NCBI GenBank assembly: GCA_014898415.1
Contig: RCTD01000028.1
Location: forward strand, 496,001-560,000
Reading direction: 5' to 3'
From: Stromatinia cepivora
Taxonomy: Eukaryota > Ascomycota > Leotiomycetes > Helotiales > Sclerotiniaceae
DNA: 64,000 nucleotides
Shown here: positions 22,515 through 33,006 of the stretch, one piece after another
How the letters are laid out: every line of letters starts with the position of its first letter
Numbering within the stretch: position 1 is the stretch's first letter
The notes under the pieces: generated by a model
What the model was told of the DNA's origin: nothing
The model's input: the letters and a program-made list of their open reading frames with translations, nothing else
Databases searched by the model: none
Translations under genes and position numbers: made by a program

Positions 22515-23722
22515 ATGGCCTCACAACAAAAAGATATGTACGATGGACAGTTTAATAACATCCTGAATTTTCGTGATGTTGGCAAAACCATCAATGATTT
22601 CCTAGGACGAAAGTATGTACCTCATAAAGATTGTCGAGATATAAGGACTAATGTTTACAATCAAGGCTTATCAAAGAAGGACGAATATATCGCTCCGCAA
22701 GGCTAGGTGTGTGTTCATCAGGCCGTGAAGCCACCCGTGCCATATTCAGGACGTCGAGCCAGCCCAAAGTGGTGATTCTGGCAAAAATCAAATTATGTTA
22801 ACGAATTTTCCTGGTAGACGATGCCACGATATCAGATAGGCAGCGCATAAAAGACCATTATGGTATCAAAACTATCTTGGACCTGCGGACACTGTAAGGA
22901 AACCAACACTCTTCAATCCCGAGCAACCCTAAGCCTAAGGATCGCAGGACAGAACACGATAAACAAGCAAAGAAGCGGGCAACGGATATTCGTGACCCTC
23001 GTCTTGTAAATTTAAACAGCGCGCTGAAGGAGCCAATGAAGATACCGGGTATCGAGTATATCGAGATCAATGTGAATGGGAAAGGGTTTGAGAGAAGTTT
23101 AGTATGGCAATTATCACCTTATAGTCTTATGTCAGTGTTGACCTCTCTTTTTTGATATGGAAGCTGACGAGGGCGTATAGAAAATTGATCGGCCTGATGG
23201 GCTTGGGGTACCGGTTGGAGGCCATCGGCATTATAGGGCGACAGGTCTTGCAACCCCGAGGACTTATAGGATTGAGTTATGATACGATTCATCATTGTGG
23301 TCCAGAACTCGCCTTAGTAGGTCATTATTGGCCTTTCATAGATTAACTGGTCTAACTTTTCTCAGCTTCTTAGGACGTACTGTTCGCCGTCAAATTATCC
23401 CATTCTCGCCCATTGTACGCAAGGAAAAGATCGCACCGGACTCACTATCGCTTTAGTCCTATTTATTCTCGAGATACCCATAGAAGCCATCTCACATGAC
23501 TATCTTATGAGTGAGGAGAAATTACTTCCCGAAAGGAAGAGTCGTTTGAAGGAAATCCACGAGATTGGTCTAAGTGACGATTTCGCTGGATGTCCTGCGG
23601 ATTTCGTCGAAAAGACTTATGAGTATCTGGAGAACTCATATGGTAGTGTTGAGAACTATCTGACGACGATCGGCTTTACGGAGGATGAAAGAACAGCTCT
23701 CGTGCGGGAACTGAAAGCATAG
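22515..23722 (+). CDS. Tyrosine/serine phosphatase (Y_phosphatase3 family)
   Basis: An intact protein phosphatase of the fungal/bacterial Y_phosphatase3 (IphP-like) family. Six exons by eye: 22515-22612, 22666-22706 (41 nt), 22818-22893, 22948-23130, 23181-23316, 23366-23722, giving 296 residues. The spliced protein has NILNFRDVGKTINDFLG, EGRIYRSARLDDATISD, GIKTILDLRT, IPGIEYIEINV and the catalytic P-loop HCTQGKDRTG (Cys about 195, Arg about 201). The family usually has SARPDD; here Pro is Leu, a C-to-T change. One donor is GTCAGT rather than GTATGT or GTAAGT. Unspliced, the locus looks broken, but spliced it is open throughout. It abuts two dead tailoring genes and may belong to their neighbourhood only by chance. 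Confidence 0.87.
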
Positions 23723-23938
23723 TTGTGGAAAGACATGGTGGCACTTTGCGCTGGACAAGTAGATAAGGCTAGGAGGGGTGAGTGTACATCAAGATAGATC
23801 ATATTAATCCTACATATCTTACACGCGTTGCAGATACGAAGTAGAAAGGCTGAATTATGTGTAAGAACAGATGAAGCTCTCAAGTCCCGAGTATGTTTTA
23901 TTGGTAAACCTATGCGAAAGGCTAGAATGGCAACATTC

Positions 23939-25248
23939 CTAGTCCTGTTTCAAGACCGCCTCAAACAAGAATCCACTTCCAGGCCTCGAAACCTTAGGTT
24001 GCCAAACCTTTACCAAATCGAATCCCTCACTTTCCAATAGTTCTCTGAATTGTTTGATCGTACGATCAGTTGCAGCAAACAAGCTCATCATAACGAAATC
24101 AAGTTTGACTTGATACAAACCAGCGTTAGTATCAGGAACAGCATTCTCGTACAAAAGAAGAATTGAATCTTTGGCCATAACATTTCGAATATGGGATAGA
24201 ATTGTCTTGCATTCTGCATCCGGCTAATCATGGAGGATGGTGCCGAGGAAGTAAAATTTAGCACCTTTGGCTATATCGGGCTGTGGTTCAAGGAAACTAT
24301 GTGGGGTGCGCTTGATTGCAGGATCTAACTCCTGAATACTAGAGATGACCTCGGGTAAGTCCTCCAGGATAAGGGGACCAGGAAGTTCGGGAAATCTGGC
24401 ATGAAAATTACCGATGTTGATTCCTATGTTTCCGCCGACATCAACCATAAGAGGTGCCTTTCCATCAAATGAAGTGCCGATCTTGGATGTAACGGGGTAA
24501 TAATCATACCATGGCTCGCCGCGATCCATACGCTGCAACATCATTGTGGTATTGAAAGCAATGGCTTGTTCAGGTTCTGTTTTCAACCAATCATAGTATT
24601 GAAGTTTCGTGTCCATGGCATATTGAAAGGGTCCGTCATTAGTATTTTCTGGATTCTGATAGTTGGTTTTCTTGAGGTATGCTGGAAGCTTGATGAGCAC
24701 TTCGTTGGCTGTGACACTATTCAGTATTGTGTCAGCTTTTACATGGTGACACTAGTGTTCTAGTCATAGACACATACATGTGAGTAACAGCCTTGGGCAG
24801 AGGGGAGGCATCTGAAAATGCGGGCAAAAGCACCATTTGCATATCTATCCTCTCCAACTTCCTTAAAACAGATTCATCACAGCCAAGAGCTTCATGACCC
24901 TGCTAACCAACAGTTTCGCGGCTCCAGTCCTTTGTGCAATTTCAGACACGTCTAATTCACCAGCACCAATGGCGGCCATGGTGTTAAAGATGCCCATTTC
25001 GATGCCAAGTCGAAGCCCTACTTGTTCATGTGCCTAGCGTCATGTGATCAGCAGATTCTCAACGTTTAAAGAGAGAATATTTACACCAAAGATAACCCGA
25101 GTGGTGAAATCAACCGGTGTCTCGACTACAGCTCTTAGCTTGTCGAGACCCGCCAAGAGAGCTACTCGCTCCTCGTCGCTGAAGCATCAGGAGCGGGTGG
25201 ACTCTCAACCACTTCATTGATTTGCTTGATGAGGTCAATGATTGCCAT
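23939..25248 (-). pseudogene. SAM-dependent O-methyltransferase, decayed
   Basis: A plant/fungal-type O-methyltransferase, the class that methylates polyketide hydroxyls. From ATG 25248: MAIIDLIKQINEVVES, then a frameshift to DEERVALLAGLDKLR, an intron, EQVGLRLGIEMGIFNTMAAI, a second frameshift around FKEVGEDRYAN versus SPLPKAVTHM, an intron, the SAM-binding VDVGGNIGINIG, then TILHD followed by TAG at 24226-24224 where the family has the conserved Trp of LHDWPD. After the stop the same frame continues intact, PDAECKTILSHIR to FLFEAVLKQD. So two or more frameshifts plus one Trp-to-stop change. Downstream sequence is otherwise well preserved, suggesting recent loss. Confidence 0.85.
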
Positions 25249-25816
25249 GTTGTTGTTCGAATGATTTTGAGATCTGATAATTTTCCCTTTCCTTTCTGTA
25301 AATTGGGCAAACCAATTGTGCTTTATACAAGCTTTACACACACCAATGGGACACTGTGCGTCGTATGTGGATGAGGTCAGCTTATCTGCAGTCAGATTTC
25401 AATGAAGAGGATTAGGTGGGACAGTACCAACGAGCGAGGATGGAAAGAGAACCGGCTATCGGAGATAAGTGCAAGTGACTTAGAGTTTGAGCTGAGAAGC
25501 AAGGCAGTCGTAATCGATCATATGTTTTTCGCTCCGGAATTAAATATGAATCACATGGTCTTGAAGGGCGATCTAAATGTAATTTGATCCAGATTGCAAG
25601 ATGGGCGATCAAAACGTCAATCTGTCATTTATGCATGAATTAAGAGTGACAACAAATATTTGGGGATTCCTCAAATGGTCTGGATAAAAATACCCTACTC
25701 TTGAAACCAGTTAATTCTCAGCTTCCTGCAATTGGTTCGGTCACTATTGAGCACCACCGATATAACGTGCAAGTGTCGACAGTCTTTTACACTGTACTTT
25801 TATCCATCTTTAGCTA

Positions 25817-27048
25817 TTAAGACGTCGTCGATATTTCTTCACGCCAGTGGAGGACATGCTTAGGTACCGGTGGCCCACGATAATGAGATGATGAGTTGCA
25901 TCCTTCCGGCTTCTTGAGATCGATTTCCGAAGTCTTTGCCCGTGCATTAGGGTTGTTTGTCGGGATCGGCAGTCTTCTGTTGTGGAGATGTGAGTTGCGA
26001 TTTTCGGAAGCTGAGTCAATCGGGGTCCGAACCACACTATCTTCGAAGTATTCTGTGGATCTATTTGTGCCTGAGTCCAGAATTTGAGTTCAATGGCGCT
26101 ATGAATTCTCTGTGTACGATGCTTCATGAACAACTTCCGGGCCAACTGGTACAGGTCCAGCTGATGTCGAAGAGTCAGGCTCGTGTTCATGAGTCAGTAC
26201 GATGTTGAGCAAATTCCCTTTCTTGATTGGATAAGTCACCGTCTGACCTTCTGGACCAATCTACATATTGATACTATGAACATTCACCAGCTCAGCACGT
26301 TCTGGCTGCTTAGCCGCGTCATCAATCTTTACCGTTGCGCGGTAAATATCAAAATCACTATCATCGAGGGGGTCATCTCCACCAAGCAATGATTCTCGAC
26401 AAAAAGACTTTTCTCCATCAGCTCCGAATATGACATCGAAAGCATGCGTCGTCGTTCCATCTGTAAATTCAAGCATCGATGTCTCAAAATTGATTTTCTG
26501 TAGTCTAACACCAAAATTCGCCGCGGCTCCTGGTTTGGTTGCTTCGCGAAAAAGTACATTCTGTAACTCGGCTCGATGAGTGATAAAATAAGGCGTTTTG
26601 TAAATGTCCCGAAAATCAGGACTGACATTCGTACTAGAAAGAATCTCGGATTTGTGCGAGAAAATCCTGGCAATTTCGGGTTCAATAGAAACTTCTTCTA
26701 GCTCGGGGAGGGTGCCCCATTCTTGGAATAAGACGGTTGCATTTGTTGCAACGTTGATTCCTGTTTCACGACAACGGTCAATATGCAAGAGGCGAGGAAG
26801 ATTTGTGTAAAAACTCACCTGCGCCAATCTAATCATTGTTAGTTTTGCGGGTGATTCAATAGAATGAATGGCGGAACACGCACCTCTTTTAATCCCGAGT
26901 AAATCTCAAATACGGTGACTTCATGCCCTGCTCTCCGAAGACTAACTGCCGTTGTAAGACCTGCTAGACCGGCTCCGATAATAGCGATTTGCAAGAAGGT
27001 CTTGGGGCTGATTGCATGCACTACTTCTGTGGAATTGGTAGAACCCAT
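25817..27048 (-). pseudogene. FAD-dependent monooxygenase (salicylate hydroxylase-like), decayed
   Basis: The N-terminus is intact: ISPKTFLQIAIIGAGLAGLTTAVSL carries the GxGxxG dinucleotide-binding motif. Spliced structure by eye: 27048-26884, a 10-nt microexon 26828-26819 (ATTGGCGCAG, supplying EIGAG), then 26760 onward, with NVATNATVLFQEWG, PYFITHRAELQ and DVIFGADGEKSFCR (the GD-type FAD motif region). At 26263-26261 TAG replaces the Trp expected in NMWIGPEG; the same frame then continues IGPEGQTVTYPIKKGNLLNI for about 50 codons before further stops. The C-terminal FAD-binding GDACH region is not found. Next to the dead O-methyltransferase in the same orientation, it looks like the remains of a small secondary-metabolite tailoring unit. 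Confidence 0.83.
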
Positions 27049-28603
27049 TTTGCGTTATGATAGTTGAATTATTTCCAAATGATGTAACCTTGCAAGAAGA
27101 AATTGTGTCGAGGATATGTTTTCGAAGAGTTCTATGTTCCGCATTTATATACTTCACTTCGGACAAGGATAAGAAGTTTATATGTCGTAGGTAGCCTACA
27201 CTAGATAGAATGGAGACCTTTTCATAGATCTCGCCCCACACCGAATAGTGCGGTGTAAACCTAGATTTAATCCTTTCCGTTATGCTCTGACGCTTCATTT
27301 GAGTGAACTTATACTTTCCACTCAAGGTCCAGCCGAACCGACCTAGACTTTCAATTCCTTACAAAAATGATCATTGCCTCATCTCTTTATTTATATCTTC
27401 AAAATGCAAATGGATTGACCAATCATACATTGTCGGTAGTAAGACCTAATTACAACCATGGGCGGGCGCTCGGTTGACTGTTAAAAAGTATCTTTGCTAA
27501 TTGATTCAACTCAGGTTTTGATAGTTCACCGGGGTTCAGTAGAAGTATCTTAGACATGAAAAATATTTAAGTTTATCCATTTCTATGTACTGTGTTGCGT
27601 GAACTGATTGATCATCCGAGCCACCTATATTGTACAAATATGTGAGGGATAGATTAAGATACTGTTATTATTGAAGTGCAATTACATCGAATGGCCCCGA
27701 TTGAACTTACGTGGAGATCAATTCTCCTCCTGAATATTCACCTTTTCTTTTCTGTCCAGTCTTTTTTCCTTGTTCAAGCCGTTGAGACTCTCCAATATCC
27801 ATGCATTCTCCCCTATTCTGTTGAAAGTGCTAGAAGAACTTGAGCCTCGTTATTATATCGGATTTTGAAGATCAGATACACAAACAACTAATCACCCAAA
27901 CTTACTCTGCGCTAGAACACTTCTACCCCGTCCCATTCAGCGCATATAGCCAACTATATCACCCCTATAGACTTTGGAGTATGTTCCTGCATTACCAATA
28001 TTGTCGTAGTCACCGAGTCCCTCATCGATGTTGTAAATCTGACTGAATTCGGTTATACAGCCGGTATTACAAGCCGCATCGGACTCCTTTTACTCTTTGG
28101 GGAGGCAAGATTGTAAGCACCGTGGACAATAAATGGAAAAATCCAGGATACATCCTGGGTGGCTGGGTTAAGAGTCAAGGCGATGAGTTTGCTATTGGGG
28201 CTTTGTAGAAAGATGAGTTTTTATAATTTGGTTCTATTTTTGGGAGTCGGGAAAGTTTATGGGTTCTAGGACGAAATGGATGCAAGCGCAAATGTAAATC
28301 TCATAAGAAACGACGTATGATATGGATTTTACGGGATATTCAGCATCCATATTCATAAGCTATAATGGAAGTGAGACTGCCCCTCAAGTCAATCTTAATA
28401 CGTCAGCTTTCAGACGCGGTTCTGGTTCTTGCGTTGTATTCTACCATTACCTATTTCCCAATTGTCCTTTTCTGTCATGGCCTACTTGGAACACTAGATA
28501 ATTCTACTGTTCTGGAAATGCCAAAAAGAGCACCAAGAGTACCCGATATGTTGTCCAAACAAATTTCATCACATGTCAAAATTATAGATTAACCCCACTT
28601 CCA
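27049..28603. other. Intergenic with a possible gene relic
   Basis: Mostly non-coding. Between about 27840 and 28207 on the plus strand there are coding-like patches, ending with PHRTPFTLWGGKIV and TVDNKWKNPGYILGGWVKSQ before a TAG. A GTATGT...TATACAG intron-like segment lies between the patches. I cannot name the family, and the frames do not join cleanly, so it is probably a relic. Confidence 0.4.
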
Positions 28604-28788
28604 CCAATACATACCACTTCAAGAACCTATAGGATTAATTATCATAGTATCAGATACTCTATAAGGTAATTGAGGGTATTTAATATTAATAAACTTACCG
28701 CTATCGTCTCTAGGTGTTTCAATATTAGCAAAAACAACTCCGAAATAATTATCTAAATCTTTATCATTAGATAATCTAGGCCCCCCCC
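28604..28788 (-). pseudogene. Relic of family B DNA polymerase, mitochondrial-plasmid type
   Basis: Minus-strand codons read LSNDKDLDNYFGVVFANIET, then PRDDSGKFINIKYPQLPYRV and TMIINPIGS-TGA-SGMYWWKWG. The pattern ETP...LPYR...NPIGSW.G.YW resembles the region before the catalytic motifs of protein-primed DNA polymerases of linear fungal mitochondrial plasmids. It requires TGA to be Trp, as in the fungal mitochondrial code, and nearly every third base is A or T, unlike the nuclear genes here. A run of 11 C residues (28780-28790) marks one edge. About 60 codons remain. It is best explained as an organellar plasmid fragment inserted in the nucleus; assignment to the polymerase is from memory of the family. 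Confidence 0.6.
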
Positions 28789-29229
28789 CCCAATTCAGAG
28801 GCGGATACGAGTACGCATTATGCGGCGGCTATTGTCCCGACATTCTGGAATCGGCGGCTAGAAATTTTTTTTCCTTATTTTTCCCAAGTCAAGGGGTTGA
28901 GCAAATGTATTTTGATTTGACAGACGAGTATTGCGTTTCTTTTACACGAATTAGTGGTATACTGTTATCTACCGTCTACGCTTACCTCGTCTCTGAGTAC
29001 TACGTAGACGACGAAAATCAGAAAAAAGTATCTATGTAATGCAATAGAAAAACTCATACACAATCCCCGATAGTGAATGTATTTACACATATAATGAATG
29101 ATATGGGACAGTTATCCAGCCACAATCTTCCCAATCTCACAATGATAGTATGTATATTGACACACATCAGTCATCCTTAAAGTCAATAATCACACATCGC
29201 ACTCTAAACTTCGAAAACTCAATGTCTCA

Positions 29230-29810
29230 TAACCAATTCTACTAAACAACCAAAACGATCTGAAACTCCTCTTGGAGGAGGTTGATTGGTTAATAATAGT
29301 GAATAATATAAGAATAATATTATTTACTATTATTATAGTGGAAGACTTAGTTATATAGCTTAAAAGGGTAATCGAATATATAATGATTGAGATAAGATTG
29401 AAGTCAAAATATAAATATATTGAATATTGAATTTATTTTGCTTGTTTTTTCGAAGAATTCTTTGAGGAAAGTCTTCTTATTTGTAATGTTTGATGGGATT
29501 CTATGGAATTCTATAGCATTCTGTGATTATAATAGGATCGATTTAAATCGAATCTTATAGAATTATTTTATATAATGAAATGAAATAGTAACCAATAATA
29601 TTTAACCTTAGAAATAAGAAAGTTCTATATGCTTCTATCACATTCTATTCTATTATAAATCATTCTAATATGATATATGATCAAAATTTTATACAATAAT
29701 AAAATTTAATAATATTAAATTATATTATTAATATATCATGTGATCATATAACCATCGGTTCGGTTAATATTATTAAGTGATTTTATAAACTTATTAGAAA
29801 TTCTTATAAC
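29230..29810. repeat. AT-rich block with inverted repeat
   Basis: Strongly AT-rich, non-coding. It includes an inverted repeat near 29292-29336, with arms AATAATAGTGAATAATAT and, as reverse complement, AATAATAGTAAATAATAT. It could be eroded mobile DNA or more organellar-plasmid sequence; no coding trace was found. Confidence 0.6.
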
Positions 29811-31223
29811 TCCAAATCGTTGGAATGCAATGCACAGCATCCCCAACATCAGTATTCAACATCAACCCGGGTCACCTGCATAGCTGCAAACATAGCCGCT
29901 TGACATGGAGCAGCACCTGGTAGATATACCATCTCGCACCGTTTACCGGAAATAGTAAGTTCTTATTTTATTGGAAGGCTAACAGTAAAAGAGCACAGAA
30001 ATCCTTGTCAAATAATGACGGCTTTCGTACCTATTTTGTACCCCTAGTAAAAACATCCCGTTCGTTGCCGCGACCATCGATCAAGGCTGAACGGCACAGA
30101 ACGTGTCGTCCCCTGCCTTATCATGCCATCCATGTTTAGATCTTAAAAAGCGATCCTATCTTTACGGAGTAGAACAACAATGTCCAAGACTTACAACTCA
30201 CATTTTCCTTCAACTCGTCTATCTCCATCAAAATCTACATGAAGCTAGCTTGAATTCTTACATCTTATCTTACTCATATTCTGCATCATATTTTACGTAT
30301 CTACATACACACTCGATGATTTTAGGGTTAAAGGCTTCAAAAGATTAAGAATGGATCAAGATCCAACAATAATTGAAACCAACAACGTACAATCCAACCA
30401 ATAATACTGTATTCCCCACCTCCCTAAGCAAATAAGCGATAGGGCTGCCTTCCCCTTTCGTTTCAGAAGCAAGGAATCATTTCAAGATCTCACCGATTGA
30501 TGCGACCACACCTAGAGGAAAAATATAGCCGCTTAAATTATCTATTTTAGAAAGCTCGACTCAGATTTTTAGACCGCCCATTATAGGGTTGTGGAAAATG
30601 TTTTAAGAAGACTAGTTCGTGAACCCGTGGAGACACGCGTTAGTTTTTTTATGATAGGTTACCCTCAAAGTGATATGTACCTACATATCTGACTCAAATT
30701 ACATACATGCATAGATGCATACTAAGTGATCTCATCTTATCTCATCTCAGTTTACCCCAACGTCAAAACATCAAATAAATCCGCCCATACTGTTACGTTA
30801 TTTGATCAAATGCCCTAAACATGAAGCGAGAATCATTTTTAGTCTCGTGAATGCAACACAATGCTGATAATGATCTGCAAATATCCTTTCCTTGTGAATT
30901 GACTCAGACTCAATTTCCATAAGGCTGCATTGGGGGAGTACGAAGGTGGCGTGCAGACCTGGCGGAGCCGTCTTAGGCTTTTGTAATACCATCCTTGGGA
31001 TATAAAGAGGAGACAGATGCCCGAAGGATTCGTTCCTTGTTTTGCCTCTGTCTCATTTGTTCTGTGATTCAGTTAAAATCTTGTCCCGGTTTCTCCTCGT
31101 TATAATTGTACCTAGCCTGGGTAATTTCAATCAATATCGTGTGTTGACAATTTATCGACCATCCCTTCAATTAATCCACTCACCAAGTCTATCATATACA
31201 CTCCTACCAACGTGCCTTCAACT
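29811..31223. other. Intergenic, upstream of the SLATT-like gene
   Basis: No gene recognised. TACGGAGTA occurs at 30163-30171. The last few hundred bases are the likely promoter and leader of the downstream gene. A 64-codon minus-strand frame at 30798-30992 shows no recognisable homology. Confidence 0.5.
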
Positions 31224-31916
31224 ATGACTTCCACCATCGCAGCCGATAAACTTAATCCCGATCCAACGCCCTCTCGAAGCCCGACACCTACACCACAAGA
31301 TGTCGACGCCCTCGGTCAAATCGACACCCAGTTCGTGCTGCCACCCCTCTGCACCCTTTCCGAAGCAGAATACATAGGCATCCTACGCTCCATCGGCGCC
31401 ACGCGACTCGACAACCCCTCTCAGCCCGTCGAAATTGCTTCTAGTTCCCCTTTCTTCTCGCATCGGCACTTGCCTAATGGCCTTTATAAAGATATCGTTC
31501 GAACACGTCAGAAGAGCCAACTGGCTTATTATATTTCCAGTACCTTCTATAGTCTCGCATTAATTCTCCAGCTTCTACTCGCAGCCGTCTTGACTGCTCT
31601 CGGATCATCTTCTGCTGCGAAACATGGACTTGCGATAACTATACTAGCGGCTGCTAATACAGTGAACGCGGGATTAATAGCTCTGTTCAATAATACGGGC
31701 ATGCCAGATAGATTTTGGAACGATTGGAACGAATTTGAAGATGTAGAGATGTTTGTAAAGGAGCTGGTTGAGACCGGTTTGGTGGAGAAGGATAAAACGA
31801 AGGAGCAAGTGGTAGCAGGGTGTTTTGTGAGATTTCAGACGGCGAAGATGACCGTTAGAAAGAATAAGCCAGCAAGTTATAATGCGACGCCGAAAGAGGG
31901 AGCAAAGGGAAAATAA
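31224..31916 (+). CDS. SLATT-like two-helix membrane protein (SLATT_fungal type)
   Basis: An intronless 230-residue protein with a Pro/Thr/Ser-rich N-terminus (about 80 residues), then GLYKDIVRTRQKSQLAYY leading into two hydrophobic helices at about residues 100-127 and 135-155, and NTVNAGLIALFNNTGMPDRF after the second. The layout (conserved ahead-of-helix Tyr/Arg segment, two adjacent helices separated by a short loop, NTxxAGLxAL) matches the fungal version of the SLATT domain as I remember it. SLATT proteins in prokaryotes are membrane effectors coupled to nucleotide-second-messenger immunity; the fungal ones have no known role. The C-terminal third is charged and cytosolic in type. Family assignment is from motif memory; no nucleotide-sensor gene is adjacent. 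Confidence 0.75.
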   Translation: MTSTIAADKLNPDPTPSRSPTPTPQDVDALGQIDTQFVLPPLCTLSEAEYIGILRSIGATRLDNPSQPVEIASSSPFFSHRHLPNGLYKDIVRTRQKSQLAYYISSTFYSLALILQLLLAAVLTALGSSSAAKHGLAITILAAANTVNAGLIALFNNTGMPDRFWNDWNEFEDVEMFVKELVETGLVEKDKTKEQVVAGCFVRFQTAKMTVRKNKPASYNATPKEGAKGK

Positions 31917-32155
31917 GGGTTGTGTACTTGGGTTGAACAATGGTGTACATTTGCTTGAGTTTGATTGGTCTTTGCTTGATAATTATCGAGCTGGCTTTGA
32001 ATGTTAATGGTAATTGATATATGGACTGGATGTTTGTGTTTAATGTCAATATACTTAGTCTGTTTTGGATTCTTGTTGGCTAATACAACGGAGTTGTGAC
32101 CGAGTATAATGTCTAGAATAACATAAACACTCGCAGTCTCAAAACTCATTCAATC

Positions 32156-33006
32156 TCATCCAGGTGCCGCTCCCCTAACCTCCTGTACAACGGCCTGGCC
32201 CCTGTGCCCATTAACCTGGACCATGCAATCTTCCGTATAAACTCCAAACCTACGGTCCTTCTCTTTCGTAGTCAATGCCGGAAGAAAGTCGAAAAGGTAT
32301 GAGAGGATGTAAAAACAAAAAACGTAGGAGACAGCCCATTCAATAGCAGCACCCGCATCCCAATTCTTTGCCATGAAGACATACCAGTATGTTATACCAA
32401 GGATGCCTTCAATAACAATGAAAGCGAGTTTCGTATAGGCTGATATCATTAAGTTCGCATGCGTGTCCCGATATTCTGTTTATGTCAGACAATATGAATA
32501 GGGTAAAGAAAGGCATACATACTACACCCCATTCGATAATGTTCCCAAAATTGGAAAAAAGCACTAACAGCGTATCCAGTAATGAAGAATATGACCATTG
32601 TATTATGCACGGTCCTATACCTCCAAACATCAAATACGCTCAGGAATATCAAGCCCAAGGATCCAATTACAGCCGACGCGATACTGAAATAAGCCACCAC
32701 TCTTTCCGTATTATCGGTGTTTCTTGCAAGACGACCTCTATGACGAAGTGCTCTTTCTGCAACAAAACAGCCTGCGAGCAAGAAAGTAGTAAGAACAGAA
32801 CCAAGTACAAACAGCGGCTGCATTTCTTTGGTCGCTCCAATGTCGGATACATATGGTACTGTATGGAGTCGGGAATCCATTGATGGATAAGGTGGTTTGG
32901 CTAGTGAAGCAGGGTCGAGGGGATCGCGAGGTGGGAAGGCGATAAAGGCACCGAGCAGCGCAGTGAGTGTAGTGAACCAGATGATGGCTGAGGCCGTGGG
33001 AATCAT
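32156..33006 (-). CDS. FRAG1/DRAM/SFK1-family membrane protein
   Basis: Two minus-strand exons, 33006-32523 and 32475-32156 (47-bp intron), give 267 residues. About six hydrophobic segments are visible, beginning with an N-terminal one (ASAIIWFTTLTALLGAFIAF) followed by a long extramembrane loop containing PPYPSMDSRLHTVPYVSDIG, a position typical of the FRAG1/DRAM/SFK1 family. Further cues are YVSDIGATKEMQPLFVLGS and the conserved HNTMVIFFITGYAVSAFFQF. Yeast SFK1 acts at the plasma membrane in PI4-kinase signalling and lipid asymmetry; whether this protein does so is unknown. It is convergent with the SLATT-like gene, their stops only 239 bp apart. Confidence 0.85.

Noticed and set aside
22613..22706. 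Stop-containing stretch after the first phosphatase exon, first read as evidence of a pseudogene
   Set aside because: Introns 22613-22665 and 22707-22817 restore EGRIYRSARLDDAT in frame, so the gene is intact.
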